Position numbers and translations under genes: made by a program. Positions 41,193 to 51,842 of a stretch of 64,000 nt of DNA are shown here, piece after piece; the stretch's first letter is position 1, and each line of letters opens with the position of its first letter. Source of the DNA: JACCTU01 sp963769665 (lineage in GTDB: Bacteria > Actinomycetota > Thermoleophilia > Gaiellales > Gaiellaceae); the NCBI GenBank assembly GCA_963769665.1, contig CAVYMQ010000003.1:1922001-1986000 (forward strand). Reading direction: 5' to 3'. Under the pieces are notes generated by a model. It searched no databases. It had not been told where the DNA came from and was given only the letters and a program-made list of their open reading frames with translations.

Positions 41193-42254
41193 ATGCAGAC
41201 GCTGCTCCGCACGCCGCTGCACGACCGGCACGCCGCCCTCGGCGCGCGGCTCGTCCCCTTCGCGGGCTGGGAGATGCCCGTCCAGTACGAGGGCGTGATC
41301 CCCGAGCACCGCGCGGTTCGGACGGATGCCGGCGTTTTCGACGTCTCGCACATGGGCGAGCTCGAGGTCGAGGGCCCGCGCGCAAAGGAGCTGCTCCAGG
41401 GCTTGCTCTCGAACGACCTCGAGAAGATCGGCGCGGGCGAGGCGCAGTACACGCTCCTGACGAACGAGCGCGGCGGGATCATCGACGATCTGATCGTCTA
41501 CGAGCTCGAGCCGACGCGCTTCCTGCTGATCGTCAACGCGTCGAACCGCGAGGCCGACTACGGCTGGCTCAAGGAGCGCGAGATCCGCGGCTCCGAGGTG
41601 AGCGACCGCTCGAGCGACTACGCGCTGCTCGCGGTGCAGGGGCCGAAGGCGTTCGAGCGGCTGGGGCTCCCGCGGGACCGGAAGGCGTTCACCTGGGAGA
41701 TGTCGGAGGTCGACGGCGTCGAGGTGATGGTCAACCGCACCGGCTACACCGGCGAGGAGGGCTGCGAGCTTCTTGCGATGGCCGAGGATGCCGGCGAGCT
41801 GTGGGACTCCGTGCTCGCGCGCGGCGTCGTGCCGTGTGGGCTCGGTGCGCGCGACACCCTGCGGCTCGAGGTCTGCTACCCGCTGCACGGAAACGACATC
41901 ACGCCTGAGATCGACCCGATCTCCGCGGGCCTCGGCTGGACGTGCGCGCTCGACAAGGACTTCACCGGTGCCGACATCCTGCGCCGGATCAAGGCCGACG
42001 GGCCGGAGCGCAAGCTCGTCGCCTTCGTGATGGAAGACAAGGCGATTCCGCGGCAGGGCATGCCGATCTCTGAGCCTGCCGGCGAGGTGACGTCGGGGTC
42101 GCACTCGCCGATGCTCGACGTTGGCATCGGGATGGGCTACGTGCCCGCCGCATCGAGCGCGGCCGACACCGAGTTGACCATCGACGTGCGCGGACGCCCG
42201 AGACGTGCACGTGTCGTCCCCAAGCCGATCTACCGACGAGAGGAGCACGCGTAG
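41193..42254 (+). CDS. gcvT: Glycine cleavage system T protein (aminomethyltransferase)
   Basis: 353 residues, slightly short but complete. Motifs: HAALGARLVPFAGWEMPVQY, FDVSHMGELEV, NRTGYTGEEGCEL and LGARDTLRLEVCYPLHGNDI. It transfers the methylene of the aminomethyl-lipoyl H protein to tetrahydrofolate, releasing ammonia. It is first in a tightly coupled operon with gcvH, gcvPA and gcvPB. Its TAG overlaps the gcvH GTG by one base. Confidence 0.96.
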   Translation: MQTLLRTPLHDRHAALGARLVPFAGWEMPVQYEGVIPEHRAVRTDAGVFDVSHMGELEVEGPRAKELLQGLLSNDLEKIGAGEAQYTLLTNERGGIIDDLIVYELEPTRFLLIVNASNREADYGWLKEREIRGSEVSDRSSDYALLAVQGPKAFERLGLPRDRKAFTWEMSEVDGVEVMVNRTGYTGEEGCELLAMAEDAGELWDSVLARGVVPCGLGARDTLRLEVCYPLHGNDITPEIDPISAGLGWTCALDKDFTGADILRRIKADGPERKLVAFVMEDKAIPRQGMPISEPAGEVTSGSHSPMLDVGIGMGYVPAASSAADTELTIDVRGRPRRARVVPKPIYRREEHA

Positions 42255-42645
42255 TGGCCGCCGAGGAGAGCTACCCCGACGAGCTGAAGTACCACCGCGA
42301 GCACGACTGGGCGCGGATCGACGGCGACGAGGCCGTGCTCGGAATCACCTGGTACGCGCAGGACTCGCTCGGCGAGCTCGTCCACTTCGAGCCGCCGGCC
42401 GACGGGCAGCAGATCCAGCGCGGCGCGTCGTACGGCGAGGTCGAGTCGGTGAAGGCGGTCTCCGACGTGATCGCGCCGCTCTCCGGCGAGGTGCTCGAGG
42501 TGAACCGCAAAGCGGTCGACGAGCCCGAGACGGTCAACGGCGATCCGTACGGCGAGGGCTGGCTGATCCGGATCCGGCTGAGCGAGCCGGCCGAGGCCGA
42601 CGAGCTTCTCGACGCCGGCGCATATCGCGCGTTCCTGGCCGAGCA

Positions 42646-42649
<4 letters not shown>
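42254..42649 (+). CDS. gcvH: Glycine cleavage system H protein
   Basis: 131 residues, usual size. The lipoylation site Lys is in GEVESVKAVSDV; N-terminal KYHREHDWARID and the GDPYGEGWLIRI strand are typical. The lipoyl arm carries the aminomethyl group between P, T and L proteins. The GTG start overlaps the gcvT stop (TAGTG), and its stop overlaps gcvPA (GTGA). Lipoate ligase or LipA/LipB genes are not in the window. Confidence 0.97.
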
Positions 42650-43970
<1,321 letters not shown>

Positions 43971-43974
<4 letters not shown>

Positions 43975-45470
43975 AACTGATCTACGAGAAGTCGCAGCCC
44001 GGCCGCATTGCGTACACGCTGCCGCGTCACGAGCTCGAGACGCCGGAGCTGCCCGAGTCGCTTCGTCGCGCCGAGCCGCCGCGGCTCCCGGAGCTCGCCG
44101 AGCCCGAGCTCATGCGCCACTTCACCGAGCTCTCGACGCGCAACTTCGGGATCGACACCGGCTTCTATCCGCTTGGCTCCTGCACGATGAAGTACAACCC
44201 GCGCGTCAACGAGCGGCTCGCGAATCTCCCCGGCTTCCGCGACCTGCACCCGCTGCAGGAGGAGGAAGGTTCACAGGGCGCGCTCGAGCTGATGTGGCGC
44301 CTGCAGGAGATACTGGTCGAGGTCTCCGGGCTGCACGCCTGTTCGCTGCAGCCCGCCGCCGGCAGCCAGGGCGAGCTGACGGGGCTCCTCCTGATGCGCG
44401 CCTACTTCACCGAGCGCGGCGAGCACGAGCAGCGGCGCAAGGTCGTGATCCCTGACAGCGCGCACGGCACGAACCCCGCGTCGGTGACCATGGCCGGCTA
44501 CGAGGTCACGCCGGTCAAGACGGACGCGCGCGGGAACATCGACGTGGAGGACCTGCGCGGCAAGGTCGACGAGCACACCGCGGGGCTGATGATCACGAAC
44601 CCGTCGACGCTCGGTCTGTTCGACGAGCACGTCGAGGAGATCGCGCGCATCTTCCACTCGGTCGGCGCGCTCATGTACTACGACGGCGCGAACCTGAACG
44701 CCGTCTGCGGCATCTCACGTCCGGGCGACATGGGCTTCGACATCGTCCACATCAACCTGCACAAGACGTTCTCGCAGCCGCACGGCGGCGGCGGGCCAGG
44801 CGGCGGGCCAATCGTCGTCCGCGACACGCTCGAGCCGTTCCTCCCGGTGCCGCAGGTCGTTCGCGAGAGCGAAACGTTCCGCCTCGACTTCGACCGACCG
44901 AGGTCGATCGGCAAGGTGCGCGGGTTCACAGGCCCGTTCGGCGTCTTCATCCGCTCGTACGCGTTCATCCGGATGTGGGGGCCGCAGCTCAAGCGGATGT
45001 CGGAGATCGCCGTCCTGAACGCCAACTACATGCTCGCGCGGCTACGCGACACGTACGACCTCCCGTTCGACCGGCTGTGCATGCACGAGTTCGTCGTCTC
45101 CGCGCGAAGCTTGAAGCGCGAGCACGGGGCAAGCGCGCTCGACGTCGCGAAGCGGCTGATGGACTACGGCTTCCATCCGCCGACGGTCTACTTCCCGCTG
45201 ATCGTCCCCGAGGCCTTGATGATCGAGCCGACGGAGACCGAGCCGAAGGAAGTGCTCGACGAGTTCTGCGACGCGATGCTCGCGATCGCGCGCGAGGCCG
45301 CCGAGTCGCCCGAGTTGCTCAAGCACGCACCGCACGACCGCCCCGTGCGCCGACTTGACGAGGTGCGCGCTGCGAAGCGGGCGATCGTCCGGTACGGCTT
45401 CGAGGACCACCCCGACCTCTCCGGCGAGCCGGTCGAGCCGCGGCAGCTGGAAGCGCAGAAGGGCGCATGA
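43971..45470 (+). CDS. gcvPB: Glycine dehydrogenase (decarboxylating) subunit 2
   Basis: 499 residues from the GTG overlapping the gcvPA stop. The PLP-binding Lys is in INLHKTFSQPHGGGGPG; also FYPLGSCTMKYNPR and PDSAHGTNPASVTMAGY. It forms the active P protein with GcvPA. Its stop overlaps the next gene (ATGA), a GST-like protein outside the usual gcv set. Confidence 0.96.
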
Positions 45471-46084
45471 TTCGCGTCTGGCGCATCCCGTTCTCGACGA
45501 ACGTCGAGCGGGTCGCGCTGGCGCTCGGCCACAAGGGGCTCGAGGCGGAGTGGGTGGACGTCGACCGCAACGACCGCACGACGGTGATCGAGGCGAGCGG
45601 CCAGCCGCTCGTGCCGGTGCTCGAGGACGACGGGAAGCTCGTCGCCGACTCGACCGCGATCTTCGAGTACCTCGAGGAGCGCTACCCCGACCCACCGCTC
45701 TACCCGCGCGACGAGTCGCGCCGTGCCGAGGCGGTGCTGCTGATCGACTGGTTCAACCGCGTCTGGAAGAAGCCGCCGAACGAGCTCGAGCGCGCGCTCT
45801 CGGTGGAGGAGCGGGTCGAGAAGCGCATCCGCGCGCAGGTAGAGGAGCTGGAGCGCTCGCGCGACCGCTTCGAGGCGTTGCTCGCGGACCGTCCGTACAT
45901 GCTCGGCGACGAGTTCGGCGTCGTCGACTGCGCGTTCTTCCCGTTCCTCAAGTACGGCGTGATCGTCGATCCGGAGGACACGGAGCCGTTCCACCGGATC
46001 CTCGTCGAGCACCTTGCGCTCGACGGCGCGTTCCCGCGGCTCGAGGAGTGGATCCGGCGGGTCGACGAGCACCCGCGTGCCTGA
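45467..46084 (+). CDS. Glutathione S-transferase-like protein
   Basis: 205 residues. The N-terminal thioredoxin-like domain has FSTNVERVALALGHKGL, the cis-Pro in QPLVPVLEDDG and the ADSTAIFEYLEERYP motif that holds the thiol substrate. A helical C-terminal domain follows. Most actinobacteria use mycothiol rather than glutathione, so the thiol is uncertain. It overlaps gcvPB by ATGA and so is co-translated with the glycine cleavage proteins. Confidence 0.87.
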   Translation: MIRVWRIPFSTNVERVALALGHKGLEAEWVDVDRNDRTTVIEASGQPLVPVLEDDGKLVADSTAIFEYLEERYPDPPLYPRDESRRAEAVLLIDWFNRVWKKPPNELERALSVEERVEKRIRAQVEELERSRDRFEALLADRPYMLGDEFGVVDCAFFPFLKYGVIVDPEDTEPFHRILVEHLALDGAFPRLEEWIRRVDEHPRA

Positions 46085-46089
46085 CGCCG

Positions 46090-47070
46090 CTAGGTCGTCG
46101 CCGCAAGCTGGCCGCACGCGGCCGCGATGTCTCGCCCGCGCGTCAGCCGCACCGTTGCCGGGATCCGCGCGCGGTCGAGGACCTGCTTGAACGCGTCGAT
46201 CGCCTTGCGCGAGGAGCCGTCGTACATCCCCGTCGGGTTGTAGGGGATCAAGTTCACTTTGAAGACCTGCGGGTCGAGCAGCGCGGCGAGCTCGTACGCC
46301 TGCTCGACGCGGTCGTTCACGCCGGCGAGCATCACGTACTCGACGAAGACCTTGCGCCGCCGGAGGCCGTAGTACCGGACGCACTCGGCGAGCACGTCGG
46401 CGAGTGGATAGCGGTCGTTGACCGGCATGATCGTCGAGCGGAGCGCCGGATCGGCGGCGTGCAGCGAGAGCGCGAGCCGGATTGGCTCCTCGACCTCGTC
46501 GACGAAGCGTTGCAGGCCGGGCAGCCAGCCGATCGTGGAGATCGTCGTGCGCCGGTGCGTGATCCCGAGGTCCGGCAGGCGGCGCGCCGCCTCGAGCACG
46601 TTGTCGAGGTTCAGCATCGGCTCGCCCATCCCCATGAAGACGCAGTGGTCGACGGTCTCGAAGCGCCGGAAGTGGAGTGCCTGGTCGACGATCTCCCAGG
46701 CGGTCAGGTTGCGGCGAAACTGCATCGCGCCGGTTGCGCAAAACGTGCACGTCAGCGGACACCCGGACTGCGAGGAGACGCAGATCGAGCGCCGGCCGTC
46801 GCGATAGCGCATCAGCACGGCCTCGACGGGATGTCCGTCATGCGTATGGAACAGTGTCTTGACCGTCCGGTCGCGCGCCTCGTCCTGGCGCACCATGGTG
46901 AGCGTCGACAGGGGGACCGACGACGCGAGCTCGCCCCGCAGCCCCGCGGGCACGTCGGTCATCTGCTCGTAGCCCTTCGCGCCGCGCGCGACCCACGACC
47001 AGACCTGCCGGGCGCGAAACGCCGGCTCTCCGCGTGCGCTCAGCTCGGCTTCCAGCAGGGCGAGGTCCAT
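46090..47070 (-). CDS. rlmN: 23S rRNA / tRNA adenine-C2 methyltransferase RlmN
   Basis: 326 residues, radical SAM. Cluster-binding CPLTCTFC (CxxxCxxC), GMGEPMLN, and the second catalytic Cys near the C-terminus in AAACGQL, preceded by RLTRGRDI. It methylates A2503 of 23S rRNA and A37 of some tRNAs using two SAM. A little short at the N-terminus (usual about 350-380). TACCGT lies 6 nt before the ATG. Convergent with the GST-like gene by 5 bp. Confidence 0.95.
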   Translation of the reverse strand: MDLALLEAELSARGEPAFRARQVWSWVARGAKGYEQMTDVPAGLRGELASSVPLSTLTMVRQDEARDRTVKTLFHTHDGHPVEAVLMRYRDGRRSICVSSQSGCPLTCTFCATGAMQFRRNLTAWEIVDQALHFRRFETVDHCVFMGMGEPMLNLDNVLEAARRLPDLGITHRRTTISTIGWLPGLQRFVDEVEEPIRLALSLHAADPALRSTIMPVNDRYPLADVLAECVRYYGLRRRKVFVEYVMLAGVNDRVEQAYELAALLDPQVFKVNLIPYNPTGMYDGSSRKAIDAFKQVLDRARIPATVRLTRGRDIAAACGQLAATT

Positions 47071-47076
47071 CCGCCC

Positions 47077-47082
47077 ACGGTA
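47077..47082 (-). promoter_or_regulatory. -10 box TACCGT for rlmN
   Basis: Six nucleotides separate TACCGT on the minus strand from the rlmN ATG at 47070. The box lies in the 24-bp gap downstream of the small membrane-protein gene, giving rlmN its own leaderless start. Confidence 0.4.
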
Positions 47083-47094
47083 GCGAGCGCGAGG

Positions 47095-47313
47095 CTAGAA
47101 GAGGTCGAGCTCGTCGTCGGGCGCAGGGCCCAGGTGTGCGCCTCGCTTGCGCCGAACGACGAAGACGGACGCAACCAGCAGCACGGCGACCAGCAGCGGC
47201 AGCGGGCTGAACCATGCGATTGACAGCCAGGCGAGCCCTGCCGCCGCGATCGCGGTCCAGCGCACGAGCGGCTCTTGCTCGATGAGCTTTCGCAGCAGCT
47301 CGATTCGGTCCAT
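47095..47313 (-). CDS. Small membrane protein
   Basis: 72 residues: short amphipathic start (MDRIELLRKLIEQEPLVRW), a hydrophobic region over about residues 20-55 that could form one long or two short helices (WTAIAAAGLAWLSIAWF; LPLLVAVLLVASVFVV), then a basic and acidic tail ending DDELDLF. No family recognised. It sits just upstream of rlmN and divergent from the methyltransferase gene. Confidence 0.6.
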   Translation of the reverse strand: MDRIELLRKLIEQEPLVRWTAIAAAGLAWLSIAWFSPLPLLVAVLLVASVFVVRRKRGAHLGPAPDDELDLF

Positions 47314-47397
47314 CGGCTCCCTCCTCGCAGTCCACATCGGCGAGAACGCCGCGACGTGCCATCCCTGGTTCGGGTCGAACGGTGAAAGGATTGGCCG

Positions 47398-48207
47398 GTG
47401 GCTCCACAGACCTGGCACTACGGCCTCGTTGCCAAATGGTGGGCCGAGTTCAACGAGGGCGGGCCCGAGATCGAGTACGTCCGCCGGTTCATCGAGGACG
47501 GCGGTCAGCCCGCCCTCGACGTTGCCTGCGGGACGGGCAGGCTGCTGCTGCCGTATCTGCACGCGGGGCTCGACGTCGACGGCTGCGACGTCTCCGAGGA
47601 CATGATCGCCCTCTGCCGTGAGCGCGCAGAGCGCGAGGGGTTGTCGCCCACGCTCTTCGTCCAGTCGATGCACGAGCTCGACCCGCCGCGCTCATACCGG
47701 ACGATCGTCGTGTGCGGTGGTTTCGGGCTCGGCAGCGACCGGGCGCAAGACCTCCAGGCGCTCGAACGCTTTTACGAGCACCTGGAGCCCGGCGGCGCGC
47801 TCGTCCTCGACAACGAAGTTCCGTACGCGAACTCGGGGCAATGGCGGCGCTGGCCGCGAGAGGAACGCCCTGGTGCCCCCCGCGAGTGGTCCGACGACGA
47901 CGGTGAGCGCCGGCGCGCGTCCGACGGGACGGAGCTCGCGTTGCAGTCGAGACTCCTCGCGCTCGACCCGCTCGAGCAGCGCGCGACCCTCGAGATCCGG
48001 GCGCGCCAGTGGCGGGACGGTCACTTGGTGGCCGAGGAGGACCACACCCTGGACATCGGCCTCTACTTCACGCACGAGCTCGTCTTGATGCTCAAGCGTG
48101 TGGGGTTCGAGGTCGAGGCAGTCCACGGTGGCCACGAGCAACGGCCGGCGACGGCGGACGACGACTTCGTCGTGTTCGTCGCGCGCAAACCGTTGTCGGT
48201 AGCCTGA
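47398..48207 (+). CDS. Class I SAM-dependent methyltransferase
   Basis: 269 residues from a GTG. SAM-binding motif I is LDVACGTGRLLLPYL, acidic residue in DVDGCDVSEDM, then VVCGGFGLG and a post-core region. Typical of small-molecule methyltransferases with a Methyltransf_25-like domain. The substrate is not predictable. It lies 8 nt before the GH13 gene and is probably co-transcribed with it. Confidence 0.87.
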   Translation: MAPQTWHYGLVAKWWAEFNEGGPEIEYVRRFIEDGGQPALDVACGTGRLLLPYLHAGLDVDGCDVSEDMIALCRERAEREGLSPTLFVQSMHELDPPRSYRTIVVCGGFGLGSDRAQDLQALERFYEHLEPGGALVLDNEVPYANSGQWRRWPREERPGAPREWSDDDGERRRASDGTELALQSRLLALDPLEQRATLEIRARQWRDGHLVAEEDHTLDIGLYFTHELVLMLKRVGFEVEAVHGGHEQRPATADDDFVVFVARKPLSVA

Positions 48208-48215
48208 CGCGCCGC

Positions 48216-49679
48216 ATGTGGTGGCGCGACGCCGTCCTGTACCAGATCTACGTCCGGTCCTTCGCCGACGCGAACGGTGACGGGCACGGCGACCTGCCGG
48301 GTATCCGGTCGAAGCTCGACTACCTGGAGTGGCTCGGCGTCGACGCAATCTGGCTGACGCCGATCCATCCTTCGCCGAACGCGGATTGGGGGTACGACGT
48401 CTCCGACTTCCACGGCGTCCATCCCGACTACGGGACGCTCGACGACCTCGACGCGCTCGTCGCCGACGCGGGCGGGCGCGGGCTGAAGGTCGTCCTCGAC
48501 CTCGTCCCGAACCACACGAGCAGCGAGCACCCGTGGTTCTCGGACCCCACGAAGCGCGACTGGTACGTCTGGGCCGGCGAGCCGAACAACTGGACGTCCA
48601 CGTTCGGCGGCTCGGCGTGGACCAAGCACCCGGAGCTCGGCCGCTACTACCTGCACAACTTCCTCCCCGAACAGCCGGACCTGAACTGGTGGAGCCAGGG
48701 CGTGCGCGACGAGTTCGAGGAGACGCTTCGCTTCTGGTTCGACCGTGGGATCGCCGGCTTTCGAATCGACGTCGCGCATGCGCTGGTCAAGGACGCGGAG
48801 CTGCGCGACAACCCGAGTGTCGGGAAGGCGGAGGACCATCGTGAGGAGCGCGTCTACAACATGAACCGGCCGGAGGTCCACGAGATCTACCGGCGCTGGC
48901 GTGCGATCGCGCGCGAGTACGACCCCGAGCGGGTGCTCCTCGGCGAGACGTGGGTCCCGAACCTCGCGGAGCTCGCGAAGTACTTCGGGGAGGACGACGA
49001 GCTCCACCTGCCGATGATCTTCCCGTTCACGCTCGCCGACCTCGACGCCGCCGAGCTGCAGGAGATCGTCGAGAGAGTCGAGCAGGCGTTTCCCGCATAC
49101 GCATGGCCCGTCTGGTGCGGCTCGAACCACGACATCGTCCGCTTTCCGACGCGCTGGTGCGCGGGAGACGAGGCGAAGATTCGCTGTGCGCTGCTGATGC
49201 TCCTCGGGCTGCGCGGCACGCCGATCCTCTACTACGGCGACGAGCTGGGGATGGAGCAGGTCGAGATCCCGGAGACCGAGCAGCTCGACACGGCGCACAG
49301 CCGCGACGGCGCGCGCACGCCGATGCCGTGGGCGTCCACCGCCGATCAGGAGTGGTGGATCCGCTACGGCGATCTGACGCGCAACGTCGAGGACATGCGC
49401 GCGGACGAGTCGTCGACGTTGTGGTTCACGCGCGAGCTGCTCGAGGCGAGGCGTGACTTCGCCCCGACCATGACGACGCTCGACACGCCGGCAAGTGTCT
49501 GGGCCTGGCGGCGCGGCGAGTCGACGGTGGTCGCGGTCAACCTCGGCGAGCGGAGCGCGGACGTCCGTGGCGTCGACGGCCGCATTCGGCTCGGCACGCG
49601 AGGCACCCGGCGAGGAGAGTCGGTGGAAGGAACCTTGAAGCTCGGGCCGTGGGAGGGCGCGGTCGTCCTGCCACAATGA
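48216..49679 (+). CDS. GH13 alpha-glucosidase / oligo-1,6-glucosidase
   Basis: 487 residues. The (beta/alpha)8 barrel shows GH13 motifs: DLVPNHTS, nucleophile Asp in GFRIDVAHAL, acid Glu in LLGETWV and third Asp in GSNHDIVR. QPDLNW, region V of the oligo-1,6-glucosidase subfamily, points to cleavage of short alpha-glucosides. No signal peptide, so it acts in the cytosol. The C-terminal domain is short. Its stop overlaps the next gene (ATGA). Confidence 0.93.
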   Translation: MWWRDAVLYQIYVRSFADANGDGHGDLPGIRSKLDYLEWLGVDAIWLTPIHPSPNADWGYDVSDFHGVHPDYGTLDDLDALVADAGGRGLKVVLDLVPNHTSSEHPWFSDPTKRDWYVWAGEPNNWTSTFGGSAWTKHPELGRYYLHNFLPEQPDLNWWSQGVRDEFEETLRFWFDRGIAGFRIDVAHALVKDAELRDNPSVGKAEDHREERVYNMNRPEVHEIYRRWRAIAREYDPERVLLGETWVPNLAELAKYFGEDDELHLPMIFPFTLADLDAAELQEIVERVEQAFPAYAWPVWCGSNHDIVRFPTRWCAGDEAKIRCALLMLLGLRGTPILYYGDELGMEQVEIPETEQLDTAHSRDGARTPMPWASTADQEWWIRYGDLTRNVEDMRADESSTLWFTRELLEARRDFAPTMTTLDTPASVWAWRRGESTVVAVNLGERSADVRGVDGRIRLGTRGTRRGESVEGTLKLGPWEGAVVLPQ

Positions 49680-50728
49680 TGACGATGATCGAGCTCCGCT
49701 CCGACACGCTCACCCAGCCGACGCCGGGCATGCGCCAGGCGATCGCGAACGCGGTCGTCGGGGACGAGCAGAAGCGCGAGGACCCGACCGTCCTCGAGCT
49801 CGAGTCGCGCGCTGCCGCGCTGCTCGGTCACGAGGCGTCGGTCTACCTCCCGACTGCGACGATGGCCAACCAGATCGCAATCAGGATCCTCACCGAGCCC
49901 GGCGACGTCGTGATCGCCGAGGAGCACTCGCACCTGTTCATCGCCGAGCAGGGCGGGCCCGCCGCGCACTCGGGGCTGTTCACGCGGCCGTTGCCGGGCT
50001 ACGCAGGGCGGCTCGCCCCGGAGCAGATCCGCTCCGCGATGACCGACCCGCGCTCGGGTCACGAGCCGGTGACGAAGCTCGTCTCGCTCGAGAACACGCA
50101 CAACTCGTCCGGCGGGCGGATCTGGCCGCTCGACGAGCTCGCCGCGGTGGTCGAGACCGCCCGCGAGCTCGGCCTGCGCGTGCACCTCGACGGCGCGCGC
50201 GTGGTGAACGCCGCGGTCGCGCTCGGCGTACCGGCGGCCGAGATCGGCGGTCGCTTCGACACGGTCACGCTCTGCCTCTCGAAGGGCCTCGGCTGCCCGC
50301 TCGGCGCGATCATCGCGGGCTCGGAGGAGCTGATGGTCAAGGCTCGGCGCGCGAAGCACCTCTTCGGCGGCGCGATGCGCCAGGCCGGGATCGTCGCGGC
50401 CGCAGGCGTCTATGCGCTCGACCACAACGTCGACCGGCTCGCGGAGGACCACGCGCGTGCGCGTCGTCTGGCCGAGGGTCTCGCGGCAGCCGGCCTCGCG
50501 ATCGACCTCGACGCCGTCGAGACGAACTTCGTGCAGCTCGACGTCGAGCCATACGGGCTGACGAAGTGGGAAGCGCTCGCGCGGCTGAAGGAGCACGGCG
50601 TGGGCATGTCTGCGACCGTGCATCCGACGAAGCTGCGCGCGGTCACCCACCTCGACGTTTCCGACGACGACATCGATCGTGCGATCGACCAGATCCCTCG
50701 CGCGCTCGGCGTGCTTGTCGAAGCCTGA
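49676..50728 (+). CDS. ltaE: Low-specificity L-threonine aldolase
   Basis: 350 residues (ATGs at 49676, 49679 and 49685 are all possible starts). IELRSDTLTQPTPGMR start, GDEQKREDPTV, HLDGARVVNAAVA and the PLP Lys in CLSKGLGCPLG are family hallmarks. It splits threonine or allo-threonine into glycine and acetaldehyde, feeding glycine to the cleavage system encoded 4 kb upstream (inference). Coupled by overlap to the genes on both sides. Confidence 0.94.
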   Translation: MMTMIELRSDTLTQPTPGMRQAIANAVVGDEQKREDPTVLELESRAAALLGHEASVYLPTATMANQIAIRILTEPGDVVIAEEHSHLFIAEQGGPAAHSGLFTRPLPGYAGRLAPEQIRSAMTDPRSGHEPVTKLVSLENTHNSSGGRIWPLDELAAVVETARELGLRVHLDGARVVNAAVALGVPAAEIGGRFDTVTLCLSKGLGCPLGAIIAGSEELMVKARRAKHLFGGAMRQAGIVAAAGVYALDHNVDRLAEDHARARRLAEGLAAAGLAIDLDAVETNFVQLDVEPYGLTKWEALARLKEHGVGMSATVHPTKLRAVTHLDVSDDDIDRAIDQIPRALGVLVEA

Positions 50729-51842
50729 CGTCCTCGAGCGCGCGCTCGAGGAGCACGGTCTCCCGAGCATCTCCGCCGCGGTGTTCGAGGACGGCGAGGT
50801 CACCTGGTCGCAGACCGCCGGGGACGCGCTGCCCGACACGCAGTACGCGATCGCGTCGGTCACGAAGACCTTCGTCGCGGCGGCGGTTCTCGAGCTCGGC
50901 GTCGACCTCGACGAGCCGCTGCGCTTTGGGACGCCGCGGCAGCTGCTCTCGCACACGTCGGGTCTCCAGCACCAGCTGCCCGGGGAGGAGTGGGGGACGC
51001 TCGTGTTCCCCGCGCGCGATGAGGTCGTCGCGCGATTCGACGAGGCCGAGCGCGTGCTTCCGACTGGACGCTTTCACTACTCGAACCTCGGCTACCTCGT
51101 GCTCGGCGAGCTCGTCGCGGAACGGGCGGGCAAGCCGATCGAGGAGGCGATCCGGGACCTGCTGCTCGATCCGCACGGCCTGCGCCGAACGACGTGGGAG
51201 CCCGAGGAGCCTCACGCGCGCGGGTTCTTCCACGAGCGACCCGAGCGGACGCTCGTCAAGGGTGGCACCAACGCCTCGGGCGGGCTCTGGAGCACGGCCG
51301 GAGACGTCGCCCGCTGGGGAACGCACCTCCTCGGCCTGGAGGAGCTCCACCGGCCGTACACGCATGCCGGCTGGGACGAGGCCTTCGGGCTCGGCGTGGA
51401 GTGCGTCCGCGTCGACGGGCGCGAGCTCTGGGGGCACGAGGGCGCGACCGTCGGCTTCCGGTCGATCCTCCTCTACGATCGCGACGCGAACGCGGGCGCT
51501 GCGGTGCTGACGAACGCGATGCAGTTCGGGGGCGGTCGCGCGCTCGCGGCGTCACTCGTTCCGCAGCGCGACAACAGGCGCGCCGACGAGCCGGCGCCGC
51601 CGGAGATCGAGGGGATCCTCGGCTCGTGGTGGTCGGAGGGCATCGAGCATCGCTTTCGCTGGACGGGCCGGCTCGAGACCGACGACGCGATCCTCGCCCA
51701 GGAAGCGCCCGACCGCTTCCGTTCGGTCCAGGGACACGAGGAGGGCGAACTGCTCCGCGTCGTCCGCGGCGAGGACGGTGAGCCGATCCAGCTCTGGTGG
51801 GCCGGCTATCCGTTCCGCCGTGAGCCCGGCTACTCGTACTGA
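50715..51842 (+). CDS. Beta-lactamase-family serine hydrolase (class C-like)
   Basis: 375 residues from a TTG within the end of the aldolase gene. Motifs: SxxK in IASVTKTFVA, YxN in HYSNLGY and HxG in GHEGATVG, giving the Ser/Lys/Tyr machinery of class C beta-lactamases, DD-peptidases and esterases. A further domain of about 80 residues follows. There is no signal peptide with this start, so a cytosolic esterase or peptidase is likelier than a beta-lactamase. Convergent with the ABC permease by a 13-nt overlap. Confidence 0.88.
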   Translation: MSKPDVLERALEEHGLPSISAAVFEDGEVTWSQTAGDALPDTQYAIASVTKTFVAAAVLELGVDLDEPLRFGTPRQLLSHTSGLQHQLPGEEWGTLVFPARDEVVARFDEAERVLPTGRFHYSNLGYLVLGELVAERAGKPIEEAIRDLLLDPHGLRRTTWEPEEPHARGFFHERPERTLVKGGTNASGGLWSTAGDVARWGTHLLGLEELHRPYTHAGWDEAFGLGVECVRVDGRELWGHEGATVGFRSILLYDRDANAGAAVLTNAMQFGGGRALAASLVPQRDNRRADEPAPPEIEGILGSWWSEGIEHRFRWTGRLETDDAILAQEAPDRFRSVQGHEEGELLRVVRGEDGEPIQLWWAGYPFRREPGYSY